In this document: positions 1 to 11,774 of the stretch, one piece after another | Layout: the number at the start of each line of letters is the position of its first letter | Position numbering within the stretch: position 1 is the stretch's first letter | Assembly (NCBI RefSeq): GCF_009905375.1 | Contig: NC_133656.1 | Span: forward strand, 234,431,111 to 234,495,110 | Direction: 5' to 3' | DNA length: 64,000 nucleotides | Source: Apium graveolens | Taxonomy: Eukaryota; Streptophyta; Magnoliopsida; Apiales; Apiaceae | Program-made: the position numbers and the translations under genes | Notes under the pieces: generated by a model | The model's database searches: none | Seen by the model: only the letters and a program-made list of their open reading frames with translations | Told to the model about the DNA's origin: nothing

Positions 1-1004
1 ATTATAATGATGCCAAGTGGGGCACGTGTTAAACCACGAGAAAGTATGGATCGAACCAGTAAAGGTCGAAATTGTTCAGGGCAATTAGGACCTAAGATAA
101 AAGATGTTCTAAGTATGATTGAGAGTCAGTCGTGACAGTGATTAACCTCTAAAGATTGAGGCAATAACTTATGGAAAAATGGTGATATTTTTTTTATTTA
201 CTCATCAGATATTAAAGAAAAGCATTTTCACATAAGCTGTGATTGAAATAAGGTAGAAAATTATTTGGAGGTGGTTAAAATGACATTGACTGTAAGGAAT
301 TTTACTATCAGGAAAGGCCAAAGAGGTGGCCGACACTTTAAAGGTAAGAGGATAATTATAGGCGCTTGTGCCAAAGGAATACAGTGATGATGGTTAAAGC
401 TATGAAGGTTGTATTATGGTTTGGAAGATTGACATTCCTTCTGATGACTGTGTAATACCCAACCGTAATAGTAGTTGGTAAAGGTTTAATTCGTGTAATC
501 GCCATGAGCGGGCTATCTATCTCAGGAGATACTATCTTGAGAATGAGCCTGAACCATGTTTCAAAAAAAAAAGGACTAAACAAACCTTTGAGTTAAGTCT
601 TCTATTGAAGGCATATGATTAAGAATGGTATTAACCTGCTATCATTGCTTTCATTGAAACTCTTCTGCAATTTTATCTGCTTCACGTCATGAATGTACGT
701 CAGGATCAGGAGTGTTCTTCATGGATCAAGAACGGTGATCATGTTACCTCCTTAGAAGAATTTGATATGATATGAATGGACTCCGTATGGTTAGCTATTA
801 AACTTCATGGAAAACAAATAACTACAGTAGGTCAACGGTGGGTCATAGTAATGCAGGAATGATTCTGAGAGTAATGAGCTGATTACTTACAACCGTGAGA
901 GTGTATTGGAATGGATGTTGAGAGTAAGTACCACTAATCAGGTCGTGGTGGTGTATAAGTTATCATTGATAGACTAATTAAGTCGATTATCTACCTATGA
1001 TATA
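1..1004. other. No recognisable gene; decayed sequence
   Basis: I see no coding frame of meaningful length, no splice-structured gene and no retrotransposon motif that I can name. Short frames here lack family motifs. The base composition resembles the decayed retrotransposon interior at 52-54 kb, so it may be old element debris, but that is only an impression. It ends where a TGTTA LTR terminus begins. Confidence 0.35.
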
Positions 1005-1028
1005 TGTTATTCCTAGTGGACTAACAAT

Positions 1029-1083
1029 GAGATTTACAGAAGGGGGGTTGAATGTAAATCTCAAAACTTTTTCAAGTTTTGAG
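1029..1083 (-). other. Paired hairpins near LTR terminus
   Basis: GAGATTTACA at 1029-1038 pairs perfectly with TGTAAATCTC at 1053-1062 around a G-rich loop (C-rich on the element's own strand). CTCAAAACTT at 1060-1069 then pairs with AAGTTTTGAG at 1074-1083. The same two hairpins occur unchanged at 19396-19450. Confidence 0.8.
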
Positions 1084-1605
1084 CAGTTTATGAAAGTTGT
1101 GTGTTCAAGAATAACAAGTGTGTGAATTGCTTTAAGCTAATACAGACAGATATATATTCAAGCACAAATGTAAAGAACACAACAGACCTTAAAAACTTTT
1201 CTGGTGGATTTGTTGTTCCACCAGAGATGGTATTTTAGAAAATCTGTGATTAAACAATGTTGATCACAGCTGCATCCTAGTACAAACTAGATGAATTTTC
1301 TCTCAATATTTTTCTAACAGCTCTGGAAAATCTCTTATCTAATTACTAGCTTCTACTTGGTTTATATATTACCAAGTGTACAAGTGAAGAACAATATAAA
1401 ATACAGTAATAAAATAAGATCTTCACTTGCTACTTTTCCTGTTCACATCCAGTACTTTGTTGACTATTGCATCTTTGTACTAAAGAAGAACGGCTGCTTT
1501 TCTGTTGTTCCTGAAATTCGGCTACCACATCTCAGTTGTCTCTATCAACCCATGTGCCTCTGTTTGTAGGTACAACTACCCCTTATCAACGGCTAATCAT
1601 CAGAA

Positions 1606-1797
1606 CATCCGTTGAAGCTTTCATCCGATGATGCACTCATCCGTTGAAGGATGTTATCCGTTGAAGCTTTCATCCGTTGATGCACTCATCCGTTGAAGGA
1701 TGTTATCCGTTGATGACTTTATCCGTTGAAGCTTTAGAGACATCCGTTGAAGCTTAGCTTCTCATCCGTTGAAGGTCTTTAAGTCATCCGTTGATAC
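1606..1797. repeat. ATCCGTTGA short repeat array in LTR
   Basis: The nonamer ATCCGTTGA, usually followed by AG or TG, recurs about ten times at irregular spacing, alternating with CTTTC or CACTC linkers. One unit is altered to ATCCGATGA. An inverted copy (TCAACGGAT) followed by a direct copy lies at about 1976-2008. The array is matched by one in the second LTR copy at about 19990-20190. CCGTTG fits the MYB core CNGTTR. Confidence 0.85.
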
Positions 1798-2067
1798 CAC
1801 TTCACTTATACAAAATTACAAGGCATGAAGTATTTACAATTGGCCTTCCTATCTGCATATCATCTAGTAGTCAACATGACTCATAGTTTCTCTCAACTTC
1901 CAAGAATTACATTTTAAATACAGAGACTGAAATATGCTACAACACTAGACTTATTTCTAAGTAAAGCTACACCATCAACGGATAGCCAAAGTGGTCTTAT
2001 CCGTTGAGGCTAAAGACACTAAATTTCTACTTAAGTATTTTGTTAAACAACATATCATCAAACTAAT

Positions 2068-2167
2068 NNNNNNNNNNNNNNNNNNNNNNNNNNNNNNNNN
2101 NNNNNNNNNNNNNNNNNNNNNNNNNNNNNNNNNNNNNNNNNNNNNNNNNNNNNNNNNNNNNNNNNNN
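2068..2167. other. Assembly gap of 100 N
   Basis: Exactly 100 N, the usual placeholder for a gap of unknown size. The sequence to its right starts inside a gypsy LTR whose full copy is 3,355 bp, so at least about 3.1 kb of that LTR is missing, along with the continuation of the element that the gypsy copy interrupts. Confidence 0.95.
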
Positions 2168-2388
2168 TAATAAAGATGCTAATAATACGCGTCCCGATTG
2201 CAAATAAGTTCTTATAATTGTAATTTAAACATATTTTTAATCAATCGAAAAAAATTTATGGCCCGCACAAAAACACACATAACAGTTATAACATCTCATA
2301 TTATAGCAAAAATTACTTTAAATTTATAAAACACACAATATTTATTTATTTAACATATAATATTCACATAATTTTCCCGGATATTACA
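2168..2388 (-). mobile_element. 3' LTR fragment of Tekay-like element
   Basis: Matches 10589-10809 base for base without indels and with four substitutions. It ends at the canonical junction (TGTAATATCCGGG on the minus strand) beside the polypurine tract. The rest of the LTR is lost in the N gap. Confidence 0.92.
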
Positions 2389-2406
2389 TCCTTCCCCCCT
2401 TAACAG
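2389..2406 (-). promoter_or_regulatory. Polypurine tract of Tekay-like element
   Basis: On the minus strand this reads as a purine run, AAGGGGGGAAGGA, immediately upstream of the 3' LTR. This is the plus-strand DNA primer site of LTR retroelements. The gypsy element at 57 kb has AAGGGGGCAAGGA in the same place. Confidence 0.85.
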
Positions 2407-2427
2407 GATTCTGTCCTCAGAATCAGC

Positions 2428-5145
2428 CTAGGAAAACAAATGAGGATACTCGGATTGCATTTCGCTTTCCAACTCCCAAGTCGACTCTTCAACCTTGGGA
2501 TTCCTCCACAAAACTCGTACTAAATATACAGACTTATTCCTAAGTACTCTTTCTTTCTTATCTAAAATCTGCACTGGTTGCTCTACAAAAGACAAATCTT
2601 GCTGAATCTCGATTGGCTCGTATTCTATCACATGGTTCGAATCAGGCAAATAACGCTTCAACATTGACACGTGGAACATGTTGTGAATATGCTGCATGTG
2701 AGGGGGTAACGCTAATTCATAAGCAACCTTTCCCACACGCTTCAGAATCTCAAAAGGACCAACATAATGCGGACTCAGCTTTCCTTTCTTCCCAAATCTT
2801 GATAGACCTTTCCAAGGAGAAACTTTTAATAGCACTGCTTCACCAACTTCAAATTCCATATCCTTTCTGACAGGATCAGCATATTTACGTTGACGATCTT
2901 GAGCTGCTGTTAATCTTTTCCGAATGAGTTCTATTTTCTCCTTTGTCTGCTGGATCAATTCTGGACCCAAAATCTTTCTCTCACCAACTTCTTCCCAACA
3001 TATTGGAGATCTACATCTTCTCCCGTATAAGGCTTCGTAAGGCGGCATCCCAATGCTGGCATGATAGCTATTGTTGTAGGAGAATTCAACTAATGGCAAA
3101 TGCTCGTCCCAACTCCCTTCAAAATCTAGTGCACATACCCTCAGCATATCTTCAATAGTCTGAATCGTCCTTTCACTTTGACCGTCCGTCTGCGGATGAT
3201 ACGCGGTACTCATGTTCAGCTTCGTTCCGAGACAATCTTGAAAACTTCTCCAAAATCTTGAGTTAAATCGAGGATCTCTGTCTGAAACTATGGATACTGG
3301 AACTCCGTGTCGGGTCACAATTTCCTTAAGATATAACCGAACCAATTTATCCATTGAGAATCTTTCATTGATAGGAAGAAAATGCGCCGACTTCGTCAAT
3401 CTATCGATAATAACCCAAATAGCATCATGATTCGCCCTGGTCCTCGGTAATCCAACTACGAAATCCATCGCGATATGCTCCCATTTCCATTCTGGAATGT
3501 CCAATGGTTGTATCAGTCTACTGGGCCTTTGATGTTCTGCTTTGACTCGCTGGCAAGTGTAACACTTACTTACCCATTCTACAATTTCTTTCTTCATGCT
3601 TGGCCACCAAAAGTTTTCTCTTAAATCTCTATACATCTTCGTACTTCCGGGATGAATTGAGTATCTGAAGTTGTGAGCGTCTCGAAGAATTTCATCTTTC
3701 AGCTCGGCTATGTTGGGTATCCATATTCTGGAAGAAAATCTTAATATCCCTTTATCATCCTTTTGACTCCCTATTTCTTCTCCTGTCAAACTGTCTCGTT
3801 CATGGCTCATTACTTCTTCCTGACATCTTCTTATTTTCTCTAATAATTCTGGTTGAAAAGACATTGCACACAATACCTCTGTAGATATACTTGGAATATT
3901 AAACTCTATTTCCAGCTTCTCAAATTCCCTGATTAATTCCTCAGATGAAGTTATCATGTTTAACCTTTCTTTTCTGCTCAGAGCGTCGGCCACCACATTT
4001 GCTTTGCCTGGATGATAGTTGATAATACAGTCGTAGTCCTTGATCAATTCTAGCCATCTTCTCTGCCTCATGTTCAATTCCTTCTGGGTGAAGATATACT
4101 TTAAACTCTTGTGGTCCGTGTAGATCTCGCACTTTTCCCCATAAAGATAATACCTCCAAATCTTCAATGCAAACACTATAGCTGCCAATTCTAGATCATG
4201 CGTTGGATACTTTTCTTCATGTGGTTTCAACTGTCTTGAAGCGTAGGCTATCACCTTGTCATGCTGCATCAAAACACATCCCAGTCCTTTGTACGATGCG
4301 TCACTATAAATTACAAAATTTCCTTGATCATCTGGCAAGACTAGCACCGGAGAAGATACTAATCTATTCTTTAATTCTTGAAAACTCTCCTCACACTTCT
4401 TATCCCATTCAAATTTCTGGTTCTTCCTGGTGAGATTTGTCAATGGCGTAGCTACCTTTGAAAAATCTTGCACAAATCTCCTATAGTAACCTGCCAGTCC
4501 CATGAAACTTTGCACTTCTGTTGGTGTTTTTGGCCTCTCCCAGTTGATTATGGCTTCAATCTTTGTTGTATCTACTTCCACTCCTTTATTGCTAATCACG
4601 TGCCCAAAAAATCGTACTTCTTTTAACCAAAATTCACACTTGGAAAACTTTGCGTATAACTTTTCTTGTTGTAGTATCTCCAGAACTATCCTCAAATGCT
4701 CTGCGTGCTCTTCTTCTGTTTTGGAATAGATCAAGATGTCGTCTATAAACACGATCACGAATTTATCCAAATACTTCTTGAATACTCGATTCATTAGATC
4801 CATGAAAGCTGTTGGTGCGTTGGTTAATCCAAATGCCATCACTAGAAACTCATAATGCCCATATCTGGTTCTGAATGCGGTCTTCGGAATGTCTTCAGGC
4901 TTGATCTTCAGTTGATGATATCCGGATCTTAAATCAATTTTAGAGAACCATACAGCGCCTCGCAATTGGTCAAACAAATCATCGATCCTTGGTAACGGGT
5001 ACTTGTTCTTAATGGTTAGCTTATTCAGTTCTCGATAGTCGATACACAACCGCATACCTCCTTCCTTCTTCTTGACAAATAGTACTGGTGCGCCCCATGG
5101 GGATATACTGGGTCTTATAACTCCTTTCTCTAGAAGATCTTGAAG
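2428..5145 (-). pseudogene. Gypsy pol, second part: RT, RNase H, integrase, chromodomain
   Basis: Reverse transcriptase with the FIDD form of the YxDD active site, then RNase H (begins near YSDAS), integrase and tail. Integrase shows the His-His-Cys-Cys zinc region (HPGSTK to CYTC) and all three catalytic acidic residues in MDF, SDRDPRF and the glutamate of TDGQSE. A GPFEI segment and a chromodomain-like end ([14 protein letters not shown]) follow, suggesting chromatin-targeted integration. The frame is open from the TAG at 5146 to the natural stop at 2428 and is in phase with the upstream gag-protease part, so the element lacks translation in one piece only because of the TAG codons. The methionine at 5055 is internal, not a real start. 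Confidence 0.92.
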
Positions 5146-6993
5146 CTAAGTTGCCAATTCTTTCATTTCCACTGGTGTCATCCGGTACGGAGCTTTAGAA
5201 ACTGGTTCTGTTCCGAGTGCTAGATCAATTGCAAACTCAATTTCTCTATCGGGAGGTAATCCTGGTAGATCATCTGGAAAGACATCTGAAAACTTCTTGA
5301 CAACTGGAATTGCTTCTAATGCTGGAACTGCTTTGCTGGTTTCTACCACATGAGCCAAATACGCCTCGCAATTCTGACGCAATAACTTCTTCACTTGAGC
5401 GATCGTTAAGAACTTCTTCTCTTGTTTATTCCCCCGAAATATCACTTTCTTCTTACTATCCAAAGTTTGAAGTCTTACTTTCCTATTCTTACAATCAATC
5501 TGAGCATTATTTTCTGACAACCAATCCATTCCTAAAATAACATCAAATTCTCCCAACTTAAAAGGTATTAAGTTGGCATAGAAATGATGTCCTCCTACCT
5601 CAATATCACACCTCGGGCACACTCGGTCGACGAAAACTTGATCCTTATTAGCTAATTCTATCATTAATGCTTGTTCTAACAACTTAACTTCACAATGAAG
5701 TTTATCAACAAAATCTTGAGAAATAAATGATCTTGTAGCTCCAGAATCAAATAAAACTTTAGCATCTACGGAGTTGACCGGAAGCGTACCTGCAACCACG
5801 TCAGAACTCTGAACAGCATCCTGCATAGTCATATTGAATGTTCTGGCTTTTGGCTGGTTCTTAGCTGGTGCTCCTTCAATCCTTGGCACACCTTGAGATG
5901 ATGGTCCTGCAATCCTTGGAACATTTACACTTTGTGCTTGCTCTTTGCAGTTGTTGGCATAATGTCCTGTCTTCCCACATCGAAAACACGTAACTTCTTG
6001 CATCTGATTGTGGCACTCATGTGCATGATGTCCCTTCATATTGCACTTGTAGCACACAGAATTAGCTTTGCAAATCCCAGAGTGTTTCCTGCCACAAAAC
6101 TTGCAATCTGGCATTGGTGGACGATTGGACCTCTGCTGATTTGAATTCTGAAAACGGTTGCCTTGTCCTCCATTTCCTGATTGTGGTCTCTTGAATCCCA
6201 CATTCCTATTACCCTGAAATCCTGGTCTTTTATTGAAACGGCCCTGAAAATTACTTGACTGCTGACCTTCCTCTGAGGTTTCCATTTTCCTTTTCTTCCC
6301 ATCCTTTCCTTTCTGAGACAGGTCACTCCTACTTTCGATCACCATTGCTTTCTGAACCACTGCCACATATGAAGTCAACTCAAACATGGCCACTCTGTTC
6401 TGAATCCAAAATTTCAATCCCTGTTCAAACCTTCTTGCTTTCTTTTCATCTGTATCAACCTGGTCTGGCACAAAACTTGCCAATTCAGTAAACTTAGCCT
6501 CGTACTCAGCCACAGTAAGATCACCCTGGGTCAGATTCAAGAACTTAATCTCCATTTGATTCTTCATATACCTCGGGAAATACTTCTCCAGGAACAACTC
6601 TGTGAATCTCTCCCAAGTTATAAACTCACCTCTTTCCAATGCTCGCGTGGATTCCCACCAATAGTTCGCCTCGCCCTTTAAAAAGTAGCTTGCAAACTTG
6701 GTCTTCTGCTCAGTTCCTGCTCCGACTAATTCAAAAGCCTTTTCCATCTCCTTGAGCCATGCGTTAGCTTCCACAGGATCAGCACTTCCTTTGAACTCAG
6801 GTGGCTTCACTGCTTGAAACTGCTTAAAAGTCACTGTAGGTGGTGCTGCTGCTTGCTGCTGCTGTTGCTGTTGTTGCTGCTGCGTAAGATGTAACATCTG
6901 CTGCTACATCAGTTCCAACATCTGGATAATCGCTGGATCCGTACAGCTCTCGGTACGATCCTCTCCTGAATTATTTCTTCTCTTTGGTGCCAT
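5146..6993 (-). pseudogene. Gypsy gag-protease part with two in-frame TAG codons
   Basis: The likely original start is the ATG at 6993, in phase with the long frame and following a leader. A TAG at 6904-6906 lies inside a glutamine run that is otherwise CAG/CAA, and a second TAG at 5146-5148 ends this part where relatives have glutamine. Between them are a retrotransposon gag domain, two CCHC zinc knuckles (CYKCNMKGHHAHEC and CFRCGKTGHYANNC), a further Cys/His cluster, and an aspartic protease with the DSGATRSF motif. Gag packages the RNA and protease cleaves the polyprotein. No frameshift was found in 1,522 codons. Confidence 0.9.
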
Positions 6994-7439
6994 TATTCTG
7001 GTAAGAAACAAGCAATATATATAATAATCTGTCAAGCATTGTGTCAAATATGTAGCAATTCCTTAGCATATTAAAGTTCGCAAACACTATCTCTTCTCAA
7101 AATATCATAAACTTGCTACCATATTAACACAAGCGACATGATTATCACATAATCCTGCTTATTATCTCGAGAATAATAACACAAAGAAAATTTACTCCGA
7201 ATTATCCAAACCTTTTAAATCCTTGCTCGAAATCTTAACTAAACCAATAAAATAGCAGGGTGATGACACAAGGCCTAAAGCTAAACGCAAAACAGGAAAC
7301 CTAAACAACTTAACTACAACCTAACCCAATAACCTAAATTTAATCCTATAAAAGCTAAACTACACGCGCCTATCTTATGTGATCTTCCTATGACTCATCT
7401 ATGAAAATCCTACGCCTGTTTCAGTGACCATAACCTGTA
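6994..7439 (-). other. Untranslated leader of Tekay-like element
   Basis: About 450 bases between the primer-binding site and the gag ATG on the minus strand. No coding frame or other feature is evident. Confidence 0.6.
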
Positions 7440-7451
7440 GCTCTGATACCA
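7440..7451 (-). promoter_or_regulatory. Primer-binding site, initiator tRNA-Met type
   Basis: Minus strand reads TGGTATCAGAGC, the usual plant tRNA-Met primer site, three bases from the inner LTR end at 7455. Confidence 0.95.
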
Positions 7452-7454
7452 ACC

Positions 7455-10400
7455 TGTGACGCCCTCCAAACCCGGGGTCTAGATTTGGGGGTCACTAGCC
7501 AATAAACTATAATAAAATAATCACAGCGGAATAATATAATAAATATGACCCCTTGCATGCAACTGGATCGATCACAGGTTATAGTATGGAACATGCACTA
7601 ATACAAACCAACTGTTATTACAAACCATGAGTCTAATTAGTTTTACAACTTATTCAAATTTTATTACAAACCTTTATACTATTCAAGCGTCCCAAACTGT
7701 CTACCTGGAAAACACACCAAACTATTTACAAGCACTCGACTTCTGGTCAAACTTGGGACTCAAGCCTGCTCTGGCTTAGCTGAAATATTAGAATAATAAA
7801 CAAGTATGAGCGAAAGAAATGCTCAGCAAGCAGTATAAAGTTTGTAAATGAACAACAATAATAATATTTGAGTAAAATCAGAAGCTGATATAAACTTTAA
7901 AGTTTAAGCGATAGTTTAATAAAACACAATTATGCACTATGCTGTTCCTGATGATCAGTCATGAAACAACACCGGTATCCCGCAGCCATACCGTAAATAT
8001 AGGTATCGATATCTCGCAGCCATACCGTACCTATTGGATATCCATGAAGAAGGCATATATTCGCCTAGCAAGATATTACACTTTCAGTATAATAACTCAC
8101 GCTTGGACCGGTGCCTCGGTCTCTTGTGCTAACCAAGAATCAATTCACAAAACAATTTTGATTAAAGGAGTCGGATCAATGACATCCTTATCTATTCAAC
8201 TCTCCCATGTCACATGGTCCGGAGTTATCTCAACAACTGATGGCGAAATAACTAGAACAATTAGTTATTCGCTAATCTCAATTCAAAGTCTCACTGTATA
8301 GAGTATATCTGGATAGTATAGTTATTCACTATCTATCGAATCAAAAGGTTGGTTCTAGCAGAATGATTGCTAGAATACGAGAATGTCAATAAATATAGGA
8401 ATATTGATATTCAATATGCTATCAAAATATTTATAACCAGTTCTTATATTTGAATATGTAAAACAATAAGCTATTCTGAATTTAGAATAGGGGAGAATAC
8501 TTGCATAATATAGTTCGAAATGAACATCACTTGAACGATAAGTGAAGTTAGGGTACTTGCCTGGTATGCTCGACAACTTCTTACTATAACTCTGCTTATA
8601 ACTGCTGGCTACTATCTCCGTCTAATACTTGACCGCACTCCTTGCTACTCAATTCTATAAACAAAAGAACTATCTTACATGACAGAACCAAATTCAATCG
8701 ACGTAACTATACGTCTTGACATCTACCCGATCGTTTATAACTAGCATGGCATTTTAAAACTGTAACATATAGCATGTATATCACGTAACACGTAATCATG
8801 GTATTCGTATAACACGTACTCACATATTTCATGTAACACATAAGTCAGATCATTAAAAAGGTACGTCTCAGTGCGTTCAGAATGAAAATCAGTTCAATAA
8901 TAATATTTACCGATCAGATACCGACTCAAACTGATATATATCTCACATGACATTGCAATACAAAATATATTAGGACTTAAAAGTATTTTTATTGGAAGCG
9001 CAATATTTTTCTGAGTCTGTACGCGTTCGTTTCGTATTAAACGGACGAACGGTTTAATTATTATGAATAAAATAAGAAATAAATAGATTTAAATCAATTA
9101 ATAATAATATTAATTGATTTTTAAATATCAAAAGATAATTTTTAAAAACCTAAAAATAATTTTTAAGAATTATTTGAATTAATTAAAAATAATTTACATT
9201 TATCTAACTATTTATAAATAAAATTAATTGATTAATTGATTTTTAATCAATTAATTAAATTCATAAATAATTAACTAAAATAAATTATAAATAATTAAAT
9301 CAAATTAGATTATTTTTTAAAAAAAATAATAAAAGAAAACAATTTTAGGAATTTTTAATTAATTAAGTAAATAATTTTAGAATTTTAAAATAACAAATAT
9401 ACGGTTTTTTTTTTGAGATTAAAGGAAATGATTTTGAAAATAAAAGAAAGATTTTTGATTTTTTTTTATATATATAAACAGAAAACTCCACAAACAGTTC
9501 TGAGAAAGGGGGTTGGGGAAATAAAAGATTAAAGCCGGGTTTTTCCTTAAAACAAACGGGTCGGGTCATGGGTCGGAGCCGGGTTACCGGGTTGGGGAAG
9601 AACAAAACGGGTCGCCGGAATCTGGGTTTGAACCCAGAAACCGGTGACAATCCGGTCACCTTCCTCGTTATCCGGCGATGCCTAATTACAGCCCAAACAA
9701 CGAATTTCAGTTCAATTTCAATTGCAAATCAACCCAGCACCATTCTAACATACAAAATCAGCATCAACAACTAGAAATAAACGATCCACCATTAAATCCG
9801 TCGAATTCGACCATAACTCCGGTCAAAAACCGACGACCATAATTCGGTAACCAAACTTAGCGATTAATATAGCAAATTGAAGCCGAAGAACACAGGAATT
9901 CAGTACCGCCATTCAATTGAATCACCAATCCATGTAAATCTCAAACAACTCGATTAAATAAACAAGAAAACGACGAAGGTCATTTTTGAGATTCACCGTA
10001 CCTTAATTAACGATTTAGGTGTCAAAATGACGGGCTCGAGACGAGCTTTGATTTGATATATAGATCGTCAGCAACGGATTCTTGAAGCTTCTGAAATTGA
10101 ACAATCTTTGGAACGAAATTAAGAACCCTAAAACCTAATTCCCAAATTGATTTTCTGATTTTATATTTTATTATTTTATTTTTTTATAAAGTATGAAAAC
10201 AAAATAAAATAAAACGGTTAAAATCTGCTATTTATATTATCGAAAAATAATACCCCAAAAATCAAATAAGGGTGTTTTTATCCCTAAATTACAATAATTA
10301 AGCCCAAAAATAATAATTACGGGGAATAATTTTAAAAACAATAAAATACAAAATTAATGTCAAAATTCCCAAAAATTGTGAATAATTCAAAAATACAAAA

Positions 10401-10809
10401 ATAAAGGGTATTTGAAGTACGAATAATTTTATAAAAATAAAAACATCGATTTTGTGGGGTTTGTCATCCCGGTGGGGTCCCGGTCCGTTGATTTTTGAAA
10501 AACAAAAATGATCCCTAAATTACCAGAAAAACCCGAAAACACGTAAAATACATTCAAACGCACATAAAATCAAATAAAACAGGTATCTTAATAAAGATGC
10601 TAATAATACGCGTCCCGATTGCAAATAAGTTCTTATAATTGTAATTTAAACATATTTTTAATCAATCGAAAAAAATTTCTGGCCCGCACAAAAACACACA
10701 TAGCAGTTATAACATCTCATATTATAGTAACAATTACTTTAAATTTATAAAACACACAATATTTATTTATTTAACATATAATATTCACATAATTTTCCCG
10801 GATATTACA
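7455..10809 (-). mobile_element. 5' LTR of Tekay-like element (3,355 bp)
   Basis: Bounded by TGTAATATCCGG (right end, minus strand) and GGGCGTCACA next to the primer site. It is unusually long for an LTR, as is common in Tekay/Del elements. The interior from about 9000 to 10450 is AT-rich with homopolymer runs. Short open frames inside (for example 9568-9774) have no family motif and I do not treat them as genes. Confidence 0.92.
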
Positions 10810-11165
10810 CACTATCCTCAGATGCATCCAGGGGATTTAAGCCTGGGGAGGTAAACACTGACCACTGATATATGGCTATTGGATCAGTATCCTCTCCTAA
10901 CACCTGTAAAGGCAGTTGGTCCATTAAAGAACCTTGAACAATCGAATCTAACCTTAAAATGGTCGAAACTCTTGTTTCCGTCAACTCATCCTTTGTGTGT
11001 GTGACCTTTCCTTGTGCATCAAGAATTGTTTATGTTTGAGGTGGTGACACTACATCGGATACCTTGGCCGACAGGAAAATTTCAAAAGACGCACCCTGTT
11101 GAGAGAATGAATCTAGTAACTGTTTTTGTGCCTTTTTCAGCCATTACATCTTTTTGAGAAGATGT
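10810..11165 (-). pseudogene. Accessory ORF remnant in 3' region of gag-only copia
   Basis: This corresponds to the 130-codon accessory frame at 46442-46831 of the plus-strand copy. It contains the same in-frame TAA after the ACCACCTCAAACA stretch and one extra A near its start that shifts the frame. The Tekay-like insertion removes the end. I do not recognise the product. A decayed env-like or accessory gene of SIRE-type elements is possible but unproven. Confidence 0.5.
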
Positions 11166-11530
11166 ATGGGGGCTAGCAGTTGTCTCGGTTTAAATACTAC
11201 TCATCTTTGTAGGAGACAGAGCTGCTGGGTTGACTTCAGAACCTTAGTGGTGCACTAAGGCACTATCTCCCTCAAGCTCATTCATACTTCATTTAGTGGT
11301 AAGAGAGTGTTGGTTGGTTCTGTTTCTGTGTTTGTCTTTACAATCTGGGATAGAAGTTGTGGGTTTTCAACCTTATGACTGTCAATGAAAGAAAGCCATT
11401 GGAGACTGAACTTGTATCACAGAACATATGGCAATATAGAGATAAAATGTACTTAAGATCGATAATGAATGAAAAATTATATATTTAATCTTTTTAGAGA
11501 AATGATGTAAAATAGTGATTTCAAAAGATT

Positions 11531-11758
11531 TTAAATGAAATAAGAAATCACTAATATTGAAAGAAGTTTAAGTTCAATGATAACATTACCAGCTTGCAAA
11601 CAGCCATATCCCTCAGTTAAACCTTTGCTGTTATCTCCAAAGGTAACCACTGGGCCAGCTTTCTCAACCACATTTGATAGCAGGGCTCTATCTCCGGTCA
11701 TATGTCTTGACGATCCATTGTCAAGAATCCACACTGTCGGTTCCACCTATTTAATGCC
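11531..11758 (-). pseudogene. Copia protease remnant
   Basis: Encodes the protease signature in altered form: VWILDNGSSRHMTG where active copia proteases have D-S/T-G followed by C/A-S/T-RHM. The catalytic serine/threonine is replaced by Asn. The frame is shifted relative to gag and separated from it by a stop, as in the plus-strand copy. The domain ends at about codon 70 and no integrase follows. Confidence 0.8.
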
Positions 11759-11774
11759 CTGCAATACAAATGGA

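Larger units (their letters stand above)
1005..2067 (-). mobile_element. Copia-type (SIRE/Maximus-like) LTR, truncated by assembly gap
   Basis: This sequence is closely related to the solo LTR at 19372-20476. It starts with the same TGTTA terminus and lacks only about the last 16 bases because the N gap interrupts it. On the minus strand the LTR 3' end would be at 1005, carrying the C-rich hairpin seen in SIRE-like LTRs just before TAACA. The middle (about 1400-1560) diverges more from the second copy than the ends do. No internal domain or primer-binding site is visible next to it, so solo LTR and end of a longer element cannot be separated. Confidence 0.75.
2168..10809 (-). mobile_element. 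Ty3/gypsy chromovirus, Tekay/Del-like, near-complete
   Basis: Minus-strand element in the order 5' LTR (7455-10809), tRNA-Met primer site (7440-7451), gag, protease, RT, RNase H, integrase, chromodomain-like tail, polypurine tract and partial 3' LTR (2168-2388). The two LTR ends align without gaps over 221 bp with four mismatches by my reading. The long LTR and the C-terminal chromodomain-like segment fit the Tekay/Del clade. It inserted into a minus-strand gag-only copia element: CACTA directly right of the LTR (10810-10814) occurs at the matching place in the plus-strand relative. The left target duplication is hidden by the gap. Confidence 0.9.

Noticed and set aside
5146..5148. TAG between protease and RT as a programmed readthrough site
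   Set aside because: A second TAG of the same kind occurs near the gag start, and the simplest cause for both is C to T change at CAG. There is no evidence for a readthrough structure.
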